From Gnetum montanum (Eukaryota > Streptophyta > Gnetopsida > Gnetales > Gnetaceae): a stretch of 64,000 nt of DNA. The notes under the pieces were generated by a model. The model saw only the letters and a list, made by a program, of their open reading frames with translations, ran no database searches and was not told where the DNA came from. The stretch lies in the NCBI GenBank assembly GCA_015680685.1, contig MNCI01008581.1, forward strand, positions 385,728-449,727. The letters run 5' to 3'. This document shows, piece by piece, positions 45,315-56,300 of the stretch. Position 1 is the first letter of the stretch; every line of letters begins with the position of its first letter. A program made the translations under genes and the position numbers.

Positions 45315-45344
45315 AGGACGAGTTTTCATTTAGTCATGGGGGTA
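45315..45344 (+). other. D 3' conserved block and polypurine tract
   Basis: AAGGACGAGTTTTCATTTAG then TCATGGGGGTA, ending at the 3' LTR. Same block as A1, A2 and B. Confidence 0.75.
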
Positions 45345-46189
45345 TGATGAGTCATGAATTTGCTAGCTGTGATATCGCAGCCGTGATATCATAGCCCTAT
45401 TGTATCAGTAGCCGCGATATCGCAGTGACCATGATATCGCAGCCGCGATATCATGTAAGCGATATTGCGTCTTCCCTACAATATCGCGTACGTGATATCG
45501 CAGTGCACCGCAATTTCTATAAACAAGAGGCAGCTTTCCTAGTTTTAGGTATTAGAAGTAGCGAAGCTCTGGCAGTTTGGCCACTCTAGAGATAGTTTAT
45601 TTTCCCGTGTCTGCCCATAGTGTGGTGAATGTAATTGTACGGCATCCTTTATTCGAGTGTGACGTACTTGGACTCGCACATGACCAGCAATAAAGATCAA
45701 GATTACTTCATCATTGCAGCAGTCACTTTGTTTATTTAATTGTAGTAACGTGGTATGAGTATGACTTGATTACGAGCATTAAGTGTAACTACTTGGTAGC
45801 CCAATGGCGTACCTAGGATCTGTGCTTGGTAATCCCAATGGTAGTCGTGCACGAGGTCCATGATGTGTACGGTTAATCAAGGAATCGATTGCTCATTGCA
45901 CTTAGGCTAGATTAGATTTTCTTACCCTTTTCCTCCTAGCTTAGCTTAGTTAATATTATTTTCCATTGCCTTCAGGAGTAGCATTAGAATTACGAACACA
46001 TCATACACCTCATCTAGACTAAACCATACATGACAAATAAAATACTAGTCCAAGTGAGAAGACAGCGAACTACGACCTAAGGATAACTGTCTAGGTGCCA
46101 CAACTAGCCCATCTGCGGAGTTTGACCGAATCACGCATGAGAATGCTCGTTTCGTATGGTTGAGTGTAGGGGTACCTCGCCACTCATCA
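45345..46189 (+). repeat. 3' LTR of D
   Basis: Six GATATC motifs plus variants between 45368 and 45502, TATAAACA at 45518-45525, AGCAATAAAGATC near 45688-45700, end CGCCACTCATCA; right flank TACCT. Confidence 0.9.
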
Positions 46190-46425
46190 TACCTTATCTA
46201 AAATAGAAGCCATTCTAAGTCTTTCTTTGATGTCTATATTATGTAGTTTATATTTTCTTATAACATTCAACATTCATCAAAGCATTCACATCTCTACCAC
46301 ACAGATTTTCTTATGCTTCCTTTATAGTGATCAACATTCAGCATCATATATAATAGCAAGCCTAATTGTTATCCTATAAAATAGCGCCATCCTTCCAACC
46401 TATTGTTCACAAGAGGCACCAAGAA
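46190..46425 (-). mobile_element. RTE LINE fragment, copy 1, continuation
   Basis: Sequence after D continues 39525-39775. The plus-strand text GCATCATATATAATAGCAAG corresponds to the antisense of the conserved YGAECW region. It aligns with 46842-47040 of copy 2. Confidence 0.6.
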
Positions 46426-46586
46426 TTAGTTAATAGTAAGGAATAATAATCAAAAAAGAAATATACAAATATTATTTATAATTATGTAATAAGAGTAAGG
46501 TTTAAAGTCCAAACTATAAGAAACATGAGTCATAATAAAACATGTAAGCTTACCAATACATGAGGAGTTGTTCTAAGGTACACTAT

Positions 46587-47458
46587 ATCATCATCATCAT
46601 CATTCTAGCCTTGTCCCAACAAAATGGGGTTGGCTACATGTGTTCTTTTTCATCATTTATCTCTATGAAGAGTTAGATCCTTGTTTATTTGTAGTTTCTT
46701 CAAATCATCTTTGATCATTTTTTTCTATGTCTTCTTTGTTCTTCCTTTCAGTGGCTTTTTTGGAACAATGAGTAGCAATCTTTATGTATAAGCTTATTGT
46801 CTAATCTTCTTTGCACATATCCAAACCATCTAAGTTGTTATTCTTATATCTCATCTAAATTAGAAGCCACTCCAAGTCCTTTTCTAATGTTTGTATTATG
46901 TATTTTATCTCTTTTAATAACATTCAACATCTATCGAAGCATTTGCATTTCTACCACATTGATTTGTTGTTCACACCTCTTTTGTACTATCCAACATTTA
47001 ACGCCATATAAGATAACAAGCCTAATTGTTGTGTTATAATATTTTTCCTTTAAATTTATTTGTATTCTTTTATTACATACAACACCACTAGCTTATCTTC
47101 ATTTTGATCATTCTACCTTAACTTTGTTTCTAATATCTTTATTAATTTCACCATTTGATTAGAAGATTGATCCTAGGTAGCGAAACTATTTACAATGAGG
47201 GACTTTTTTGCATTGAATTATCACTTCTATTTCATAACTGTTTATGTTGTTATTAAAACTGCATTCTATATATTTTGTCTTACTTCCTGCTAATTTTTAA
47301 GCATGTTGATTCAAGAGCATGTTTGCACTTATCCATTTTAGCAACAATATTTTCTTGAGGTGTATCCACCAACACAATATCATCTACAACTGGCATACAC
47401 CAAAGGATTTCATCTTGTATTTCCTTTGTTAATTCATTCATAATAATGTCAAATAAGT
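46587..47458 (-). mobile_element. RTE-type LINE fragment, copy 2 (3' end and RT)
   Basis: ATC trinucleotide tail (46587-46605), then the RTE terminal TAGCCTTGTCCCAACAAAAT, then antisense ORF. Minus-strand translation near 47458-47290 reads LFDIIMNELTKEIQDEI, WCMPVVDDIVLVDT, HALESTCLKIS, matching the RTE reverse transcriptase around its FADD box (VVDD here). Stops interrupt it. It is 5'-truncated, as is usual for LINEs. Confidence 0.75.
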
Positions 47459-47530
47459 TGGGGGAAGTTTGGGGATGGTCATCTAGGGGGAAGTTGGGGG
47501 ATGGTTGTGTAGGGGGAAGGATGGTTGCTA
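47459..47530 (+). repeat. G-rich imperfect tandem repeat
   Basis: Repeats of GGGGGAAGTTGGGGGATGGT-type units between the RTE fragment and a SINE. Confidence 0.6.
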
Positions 47531-47552
47531 GAACCCTGAAATAACTATAATA

Positions 47553-47682
47553 TAGGTATACCCCAAGGTAGATAGTCCAATTAGAACTTTATAACTTAGC
47601 ATTACCTACTTGAATGAAACTCATGACTTGGAGCTTTCAAATCAAGAGTCTTACCACTTGACTAATACCTCATTGTTTACCT
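47553..47682 (-). mobile_element. tRNA-derived SINE, copy 1
   Basis: Minus strand reads GAGGTATTAGTCAAGTGGTAAGACTC (A box TAGTCAAGTGGT) and CATGAGTTTCATTC (B box). It aligns closely with 55305-55441 (same strand) and with 47881-47998 (opposite strand). Confidence 0.65.
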
Positions 47683-47880
47683 CCTTATTCTTCCAAAACC
47701 AAGAATCTTTGATGGAACTTGAATTATATTTTTACTTACTTCTACTTAGAGTACATTGCATGTATTAAGCTACAATAGTTTTATAATTTTTTTCAAGAAC
47801 CATTTTTATAATGAAGTGTTTCCTAGTCCAATCTATCATGTGTGTGTACATATATTCATATTTTTAACCTAAACATCATC

Positions 47881-47998
47881 AATGAGGTATTAGCCTAGTA
47901 GCAAAGATTCTAAATTTAAAATCTCTAAGTCATGAGTTTGATTCTCATGGGCAATGTTGAGTTATATATCTTGGGGTATACTTATATTATTTATACCA
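47881..47998 (+). mobile_element. tRNA-derived SINE, copy 2
   Basis: AATGAGGTATTAGCCTAGTAGC (A box 47891-47902), GAGTTTGATTCTC (B box 47934-47946), then CTTGGGGTATACTTATATTAT as in copy 1. Inverted relative to copy 1, about 200 bp away. Confidence 0.6.
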
Positions 47999-47999
47999 T

Positions 48000-48689
48000 C
48001 GTTATCAAGGTATTTGGATAGTAAGATAAGTTTTACCTTACAAGTGATATGTTTCTTATATGTTAATAGGATTGAATATTATTTATAAAGTTGTGGACTA
48101 CTCCAATTTTAGAAGAGTTCTTGGCCCTTCCTCAATATTAAGAAATTGCTCTATTTACCATATTGTGAGTGGACATGTTCCAATCTTTTTAAAATAGCAA
48201 CATCATTATTCCTTAGGCCCTAATTTATAATATGTTTTTTTTTTTAATTGGGAAAGATCTCCTAGAAATTAGTTTACAAAGTTGCGTTTCAACATGTTGG
48301 ACAGTAAACAAAAATTAAAAAGATATATTATTATTTCTTCAGGGTCCAATCTGTAGAATGTTCTTTTTTTTAAAAAAAAGTATTAATGTTTTTCTCTAAC
48401 GGGCTCCTAGCAACTTGTTTACAAAGTTATATTTAAGGTGAATAAGTTGAGAATTCTTTTCATAACACCTCCTGTGATGCGAATAACGGTTGTCGTTCCT
48501 ATCTCTCAATGCCAGATCATCGAATAGGATCATAGGTTTCAAGAAAATCATCAGGTATTGTGAAAAGACAGGGTTAAACTCTATTGCCAATTTGTAAACT
48601 CTATATGTACTGTGTTGTTATCATTTCTATATTTGTAGAATGTTAGTTAAAACTGTAATTCTTTGCAGTTTCTAACATTTTCTTTTGCA
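48000..48689. other. AT-rich intergenic sequence
   Basis: Nothing recognisable. TTCTTTTGCAG at 48680-48690 looks like a splice acceptor for the following pseudogene. Confidence 0.4.
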
Positions 48690-49926
48690 GAGACTAATTC
48701 TTGGATTTGTATTAAACATGGATTTTCTTCCTGGTCTTTCCCATACCATGGCAACGAACTGCCTGACGAGGGTTTCAAGATCTCATTATGCAACTCTTAA
48801 AAGCCGTTTGCAGACACTACGAAAATCTTGTTGAAGATCCAGACTCTGAAATCAACAAGCTAAGGCGTAAACGAAATCTACTTGAGGCATCTGTCTTTAC
48901 CATTGAAGTCAAACGCTCCTTAAACATAGAAATGAACAACTGTAATGGTGAACTTATAATAGATCCGAGAGAGTGTCTTTTGGGTGATCCATAACTACAA
49001 GCAAACTCAAAATCAATGTTTGTTGAGAACATAAATGCAATTTTCCCAAGCCAAAATATATGGCTATCAAAGCCTAAGGCCTGTGTTTTTGGCTTTTTGC
49101 AATGGATAGCAGCCATGTTGGCATCTTCATTGACAAAGGCTTGGACAGAATTGACTCAATATTCTCATTTCATGTAATAGACATTTTGAGTGGAAAGGTG
49201 AGGAAGGCAAAATACAACCATAGATTTTCTGTGACAAAAGAATTGAATACCTGTATGATAAACAATGTTTTTTATGTTGTTAGTAATAACTACTCGGGCA
49301 GTTGTCTACTAAATGTTGATTGCTATAATTCGGAAACAGATTCCTGGGTTCATGTTTCTCATCTATTAATGGGTAGGGCGTCAGTGGAAGTTTCTTATGT
49401 TTGCAGTGTGTCGAGAAAAATTCTGAAACATGCAGTTTCTGATAAACGTGTTTGCTCAATATGTTACTGTTTGGCTTCCGATAAATGGGCTTGGTCATCT
49501 GTAAGAAATATAGCTCCTGATAATAGTAGAAATCTGGTCTTCTTTGGATCACCTCAGTTAAGAAATTCAAGAACTATTAACGCTTATGCATGTAAGTAGG
49601 AATGGTGTTTTAACACAAAGTAAAGCTGGCAGAATTTTTGGGCCGACTCTCATGAAATGCAAGTGAGTGTAAAGGAAAGTAATAGTAAGGAATGGAAATG
49701 CCTTGGCCATGTTTGCTATGATAAGAGATTACTTAAATATCAAGGGCTTTTGTCTCTGAATGTTCTGGACAATAAACATGTGGTACTGGTAACCCGCTTT
49801 AAATCTGATACAGCTTTTAAGGACGTTCATATGTATAAGAGTCATAAAAAGCGCTGTTCTACTCTTGGTTTCTTGTATTTCTCAAGGAGAACTACCCGGG
49901 AGAATTATGTTATTTTTGGCTTGTAA
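48690..49926 (+). pseudogene. F-box/kelch-like pseudogene
   Basis: MDFLPGLSHTMATNCLTRVS (48718 onward) followed after a frame change by LKAVCRHYENLVEDPDSEI (about 48791) matches the plant F-box pattern 'LPGLPxDxAxxCLxRVPrxxhxxLKxVCrxWrxLvxxPe'. Downstream, 49102-49599 is open for 165 codons and contains kelch-like YNSETDSWVHVSHLLMGRAS, and 49657-49926 has SKEWKCLGHVCYDKR. At least two frame changes and several stops break the gene, so it is unlikely to encode a functional protein. F-box/kelch proteins are substrate receptors of SCF ubiquitin ligases. It lies about 1.9 kb from the end of the ABCA gene on the opposite strand. Confidence 0.55.
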
Positions 49927-51483
49927 GTTTTTGGATTGCATGTTATATGGGATTGATGTTTTCATCTGTTTTTATGCTATTTCTTGGATGGTTTTAGTAC
50001 CAGATGCTAAAGTTGCATCAAACTATTAATTAGTAACTCACTTTTAACAGCATTTCACTTGTGTTTGTAAATTTATTCAAAAACTTAAAAAGAAATGATT
50101 GAATTTATCGAAATCTTTAAATTCATCTTCCAGCAATGTTAGAGCAAAAATCCTGTTTATTTACATTTTGGCAATGAGTATACTTAACCTATTGCTTTAT
50201 TTTGTAATTTGTGGATTTCAAGTTACCTTCGAGATACTATTATATTTGTTGTGTGGCTTAAGGTATATATAGGAAAACTTGTGGTTGTGAAAACCATCAT
50301 CTTTTTCAAATTAGAAATAGCTTATCTTCAGTTATATCTCTTTGTAAATATTTAATATAAGATTAATTAAATTAAAAATAGAAAAACATTTTTGTTCTGA
50401 GAATCCCTTTATTGATTTGCATTTCTTTCAACTAAGTAACCATCTCATATTAATTGTATCCGTTTTGGAATTTTGATATGTATAAAGAATATTAAAAAAC
50501 GTGCAATAATATATTAAATAAATAAATAACAATATTAATTCTATGATACCTTATAAACATTTAAATTTGGAAGTCACTGATAATTATAAATATGAAGGTA
50601 AAACCAGAACTAATATTTTTTTTGTCTATGTATACCCAAAGGATATGTCAAGGAAGAAATGAACTTGTGCAAAATACATCAGTAGTAATAAATTCTAAGT
50701 ATAGTAGAAGTGTCCAATATTCATGTAACTTAAACATGTATTTTATATAATTTTTTAAATTGACTAGTGATTTGTCATTTTAAAAAAAATGTTATGCAAC
50801 ATTTTAATAATACACGTTGCTCATCTTCTATAAGCAATGCATAGGGGATTCACGAATCTGTGAATTTGACGAAAATTTCACAAATTCACAAACTGTTCGA
50901 GGCGGGTAAAAGGGTTCACACACTATTTGCGGTGGGTAAGGGTTCATTGATAGAGCATGAAATGGCTAATACATCTAATCTCTATTGCATAATAACATTT
51001 TTTTGCATCATCTAATCAGATGACTTTTAACCAATTTTTATATTTTTTTAAATTTTCCACAAATTGTGTATCTCTTGCAAAAAGGTTTTTATTTTCAACA
51101 AATTTTGTACAAAGCTCCACAATCTTCCTTAGTAGCTCATAATTACTATTTAGTTTGATCATGCATTATGGGCATGTGTACATCATCATGTATGTTTGAG
51201 TTTTATAGTGAAAATTCAAAAGCAACGTATTTGCTCCTTTAACCTTTTACCGTCTTCTACTATTTTAGTGCATACCACTACATTGTACTTAAGATTAAAC
51301 ATGTTTTTTATATTATTTAAATATGTATGACCCGTTGACAAGTAGGGATAAGACTCAGGCACATGCAAGCATGGTTGAACACCACTATTACACACTACTA
51401 AGCAAGACTACATCCTGTGCTTGTATCATCGAAAAGTACTTCGTAGACATTGACTCTGTCGCAAAGGAAGCAATCAATCGATG
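49927..51483. other. AT-rich intergenic sequence
   Basis: No coding region or repeat family recognised, apart from a short inverted/direct motif cluster with AATTTCACAAATTCACAAA near 50872-50891. Confidence 0.5.
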
Positions 51484-51590
51484 ACGGTTATATGTTAATG
51501 GTTCCCAAAGCACACATTGACAAATACATATATATTGCAACCGTAGGTTAATGGTGCCCAAAACAAACATTGATAAATACATACAGTGAG
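51484..51590 (+). repeat. two-copy tandem repeat
   Basis: GTTAATGGTTCCCAAAGCAC...TTGACAAATACATA is followed by GTTAATGGTGCCCAAAACAA...TTGATAAATACATA, with a period of about 56-60 bp. Confidence 0.7.
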
Positions 51591-51805
51591 TGTGGCCTTG
51601 CGGTTTTCAGTATCTGGCAGACCACACATTAAGTGTTCTAGAGGTACTGGTTATATGGAAGCATCTCTAGGCATTTATATCTATATATACACGCACACAT
51701 ATATATAAAGCAATCAAGTAATACATTATAAAAAATACATGCATAAGGTTGAATGAAAATGCCAGTCTTCTTGAATTCAAACCAGAATAACATGCCGGGT
51801 GTGGG

Positions 51806-53354
51806 TTAAGTGTGGGAGTTAGACGCAAATGAGGCACGCGCCACATTCACAAATACCTCTTCCAGTGTAGTGTCTGCAACACCCCAGGCGTGTATGGTAA
51901 CCAGGGCCTTCGCGTTGGCTATCATCCGGAACACATCTGCAATTTTGACGTGTGCCTTGGCTAATTCAAACTTCTGTGTTCCACTCAGGCTGTACACTAC
52001 CCTTGCGTCAGGGCACAGCTCTTGCACTAACTGCCCCATCACCGGCTCTTCTCCTGCAGAAGTGGTTACAGTTAAGATGTATGATCCCCCGTACCTGGTT
52101 TTCAGCTGCAGAAAATTTCATTATTATTCCAAATTCTCATCAGTATCAGGTGGATGGATACTCTCTATTATAATATTACTCCTTTGAGAAATTGAATTAG
52201 CTGTTTCTATAGCAATTTAGGTTAAGCACAAAGCAATTTCGTTTAACTGTAAAACAATTTTGCATAAGTGCAAGTCAACTTCTTAAAGATACAACTCAAT
52301 TTTTTTTATATAATCAATTTCTCTCATTGTCAAAAACATAAATTTATTCGCAAAATTACAAAATTGTAAAAGTAAAGATGTAAGTTATGATGGATTGAAA
52401 AGCTTTTCCTTGCCTTTGTAACTTTTTGATAAACTGGTATTTTCAACTTTACGTGAAATCCATCACAGCAAAAAGCAAAAATGAATTGTATTTTAAGAAA
52501 AATTAAAATTGATAAAGAGCAAAATTAATTCACTCAGGCAAAATTGCTTTGCACTCCGAGAAAGTTGCCATAAACACTAGCCACTTTAGTTGATCAAAGG
52601 AATATTATGCAGCATCAAACAAAACGATGTCTAAATGCTAGAGCAACGGACCTCTTCACATGAACCAATGCACTGCAGCCGGCCGTCCACAAAAATCCCT
52701 ATTCGATCACATAAAACTTCTGCTTCTTCCATCGAGTGAGCTAAAAAAACAAAGAAAAACACACATGCATGGAATTTTAGCTTTTTCCGGTTTCTGTAAG
52801 TTCACCCTCAAAACTCATTTGTTACTAATGAATAGGAATTTCAGCAGAACATGTCAAAACTAGAATTAATGCTGCACCGGTGCAACAGAAAAGTTTAAGG
52901 AAAAAAACAAGAAGGGACACCATGTGTGATGTGAAATGGACAAGGGTAACAAAACGATGGGACACAACTTGAGAATCAAAAGAAAGAAATCGAAGAAATT
53001 AGTTTCGTGACATGGAAATTCCAAGTCCCGGGTTCAATTTCAGTCAGCAATGATAAATTATGGACAAATTCTGTAAAAAGAAAATTGTGAAAGTGATATA
53101 GGCTGACAAATTCAGATTGTTTAAATAGACATAATTAAATACATCCAATTTCAGTTATATTCAATGTTAATTAAGTTACTAATGTCCGATTATGTCAAAA
53201 TGCTCATAAACAGGAAATGGAATTTCAAGGTAGCTAGTAATGTATTACTTGTCAAAATTATAGCACGGTCCTTCTTTGCTTGCTTAACTACTTTCCAGAG
53301 TTTGTTTCTAGAAGCCGGATCCAGCCCCGTACTGGGTTCGTCCATATACACAAC
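51806..53354 (-). CDS. ABCA exons with Walker B, H-loop and C-terminus
   Basis: 53249-53354: [20 protein letters not shown], then [15 protein letters not shown]. 52652-52740: [29 protein letters not shown]. 51806-52105: [20 protein letters not shown], the C-terminal regulatory-like region with [20 protein letters not shown] and [20 protein letters not shown], stop TAA at 51806-51808. The 'TLEEVF' motif near the end is typical of ABCA proteins. Confidence 0.92.
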
Positions 53355-56300
53355 CTACCAAAAACACAACTGCAATGAAGTGAGTTCAAATCACTTTGGT
53401 CAAATATTTGTTCTTCTTCTCAATACAAATTCTAGAGCTCACCTTTGGATCACCGATAAGGGATATGGCAACACTGAGTCTTCTTTTCATTCCCCCACTG
53501 TATTTGCCTGAAGCTTTGTCACCAACTCCTCCGTTATAAAGATCTACACTTCTTAATGATTCATTTACTGCCTGTAACAGGGAGAACACTTGCGCTCAAA
53601 TTTAGAGTGACAGTATAAAACAAACAAGTTAAATGCACATGAAAAATCCTCTTTACCCTGTGGAGAGTTTCTCCTTTCAGATTTTTGAGCCTACCATAAA
53701 ACAGCAGGTGCTCTCTGCCCGTTAGGGTTTCCCATATCAAGCTGTACGAATTAAAATAGTTGCAAGTTGGTTATTTGGATACTGTGCGACTTTAATTCAT
53801 GATATTTCACTTTTGAGTACTATGATTAGGATTTCAATTGATTTGACAATTTCATCATGCATATGAAAGTCAAGGTAGAAATTACTCGTGCTGTGGACAG
53901 ACACCCATTCTTGCATAGATTTTGTCCATATCTTTCAAGATATCCAACCCCTCAATGTATGCCGTTCCTGATGTGGGGGGAAGAAGACCAGTTATCTGTA
54001 TCAGATAAGAATTGCAAACAAAGATTGTCAGTTGAGTTAAAGCATGCACAATTTCAGAGACTTTTTGACATTTAAATAGAAGCTAAATTAGTTTATCTTT
54101 AAGAACAAGGTTGCAGTTTTCTAAAAAATACAAAACCATGGTTAAATCGGGTTGTTCATCTCTTGTATACAATGATAATGAAAACACGCTCACCAATGCA
54201 GCAAGTTCTGTAAGCCCTTTTGAAATCTGAGCTATAACGGTCTCTATTGAAAACCTTGATTATCGATGAGATAGTGAAAAATATGCGAAAACAGTACCAT
54301 GGATTAAGTCTCATCGCTACTTTGCGTCATGACATTGTTGCTTTTCTTAACTTCCCAGAGCCTAGCAGAATTCATGTCAAAGATCTAAGTTAAGCAATAG
54401 AACCTACAGCATCATATGATCATAATACTCTCTTAATAAAGTTGTTTGTCTTTGGAAATGTGTAATTCTGTCAGTGCCTCTGCCCATGAAGTTCCCAGCT
54501 CTCCTTGTCATTTTGTGGTTTCCATTGCACCACTGACTAATGCTAATTCTGCCGGCAGGATTTCTGCCACGTGTACCCTAGTCAGACGTATAGGATTGAA
54601 CCTTGCATTGATGATGTAGATTAACGGTAGAAGCGTCAGCTCTGCTGAATGAGCTCCCACAGTTATTCCTATTGTAATCAATACTGAATGAGTTTCGGTT
54701 ATGAATAGTTTTACGGTTTTGTCTTCAATGGTAACAACCAGGGTTAGTTTTTGGGCTTATGTTCGGTTTCTTGTGGTTTCCCTCTTATCAGGGTCTCTCC
54801 CTGTGAAGTATCAGTGCTAATGATCGCTTTTATCAGGGCTTTTGTTCTGAGACCCCCATAAGAGTACTAGCTGCTTTCTCTTGCGTAAGGTAATCATTAC
54901 ACATTCACACAAAGTCCTCCTATTTGCTGGTAACAACCAGTAACTGTCCAAGCGCATAAATGAAATGTGAATAATGTGCAGCTCATGGGCAGGGGCTCCA
55001 TAGGTGTTTCTGAAAGCAATAACACAGCGACTGGTTACAAATGCGAGCCAGCCAGAGGTTCCCCGCGCTTAACCAGATCGTGTTTGCATGCTAGTCTTAA
55101 CAGTGATTGCTGTCTTGTTGATAGCGATACTATTAATTGTCTCTATTTTAGCTCCAAAAGAAACTTCCCGAAAGTCATCAAAACTCAACTTCTAGATAGG
55201 AACAAACGTAAAAACATCATTTTAGGGCATACAGCCAGTGAAGATGCCACCACCAAAATGGAAGTGAATTGGATTTGAAGGATTGGGTAAGATTTTCGTT
55301 CTGTAATAATATTGGTAGGCCCAAAGATATTTAGTTCAATTAGAACTTTATAACTAGGCATTGTTTACTAGAATCCAATTCATGATGTAGAGCTTTCAAA
55401 TCAAGAGTCTTACTACTAAACTAACACCTCATTATTACCTAAAGAGATTGTAGGTAAATGGATTCTAAAATATTGAACCTTTTGAAAACAGTGATCTCTT
55501 TGACACGGATATGAGTAAGGTTCATATGCATCCACCACTACTTTCAATTTCTAATGAATACAATATGAATAAGAGCATTTTTGTTGAGACTAAATTCTCT
55601 GACCTACAAAAATATTGCTGATTAAACTTCAAGGCCTCATGTTTCTATCAAACCGTAATGTTGATTTTGCTTAATATGATGTTTTTAAATAATCTTCTAC
55701 CAATCTTGCATCATAAATTATTTTCTTCAAATTCTTGGTTATCTAACAACGCGCTAACCCTTTTTTCAACGCATAAACTTTGTTTTTTCACCTTATATTA
55801 CCACGTTGTGCACAGAATAAACGCACAACTTTTTATCGGTAGAAGTGGGTGATAAGTCAGGCTGGTCTTATATTGTCCATTATCTCTTTTATCCACCGAC
55901 CCACAATTCTGATAGCACGCAGATAAACCCATAATTTTGATATCAATGCTCTAGGACACATGCAGAGAAACCCATAATTTTGATATCAATGCTCTAGAAC
56001 ACATGCTCCCTACTTTGCTAAACTTCCAAAATTTCCTTTAATTTTGAAAAGTTGAAATTTGATACAATCAACCTCCTTGGGAACATTGTTAGAGATGAAA
56101 CTATTTTTAGCTCTTTCAACAATCGTTGATAATATTTTATTGAGATAGGTCATGTAAACAAGAAGAGAGCACTTGATGGCAGGTGGAATTAAATAATTTC
56201 AACCAGCTATTTATTACAACCTAACTAATTCTTGTAATTATTATCATTGCAAAGATCACTTGTTTAATCAATGCCCACCTTTTACAACATTACAAATTAG

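Larger units (their letters stand above)
39776..46189 (+). mobile_element. Element D: complete non-autonomous gag + ORF2 LTR element
   Basis: TGATGAG...CTCATCA LTRs of 792 and 845 bp, tRNA-Asp PBS, PPT and a perfect target duplication TACCT (39771-39775 and 46190-46194) within an RTE fragment; 6414 bp. It encodes a degenerate gag (40641-42687) and, after a long spacer with the RNA fold, a short ORF2 (44569-45163). Neither protease nor pol was found, so it depends on enzymes from another element. It is related to A and B in LTR ends, PBS, spacer modules and 3' block. Confidence 0.9.

Noticed and set aside
54430-55280. Stretch of higher G+C suggested organellar or foreign DNA
   Set aside because: No chloroplast or mitochondrial gene, rRNA or tRNA was recognised.
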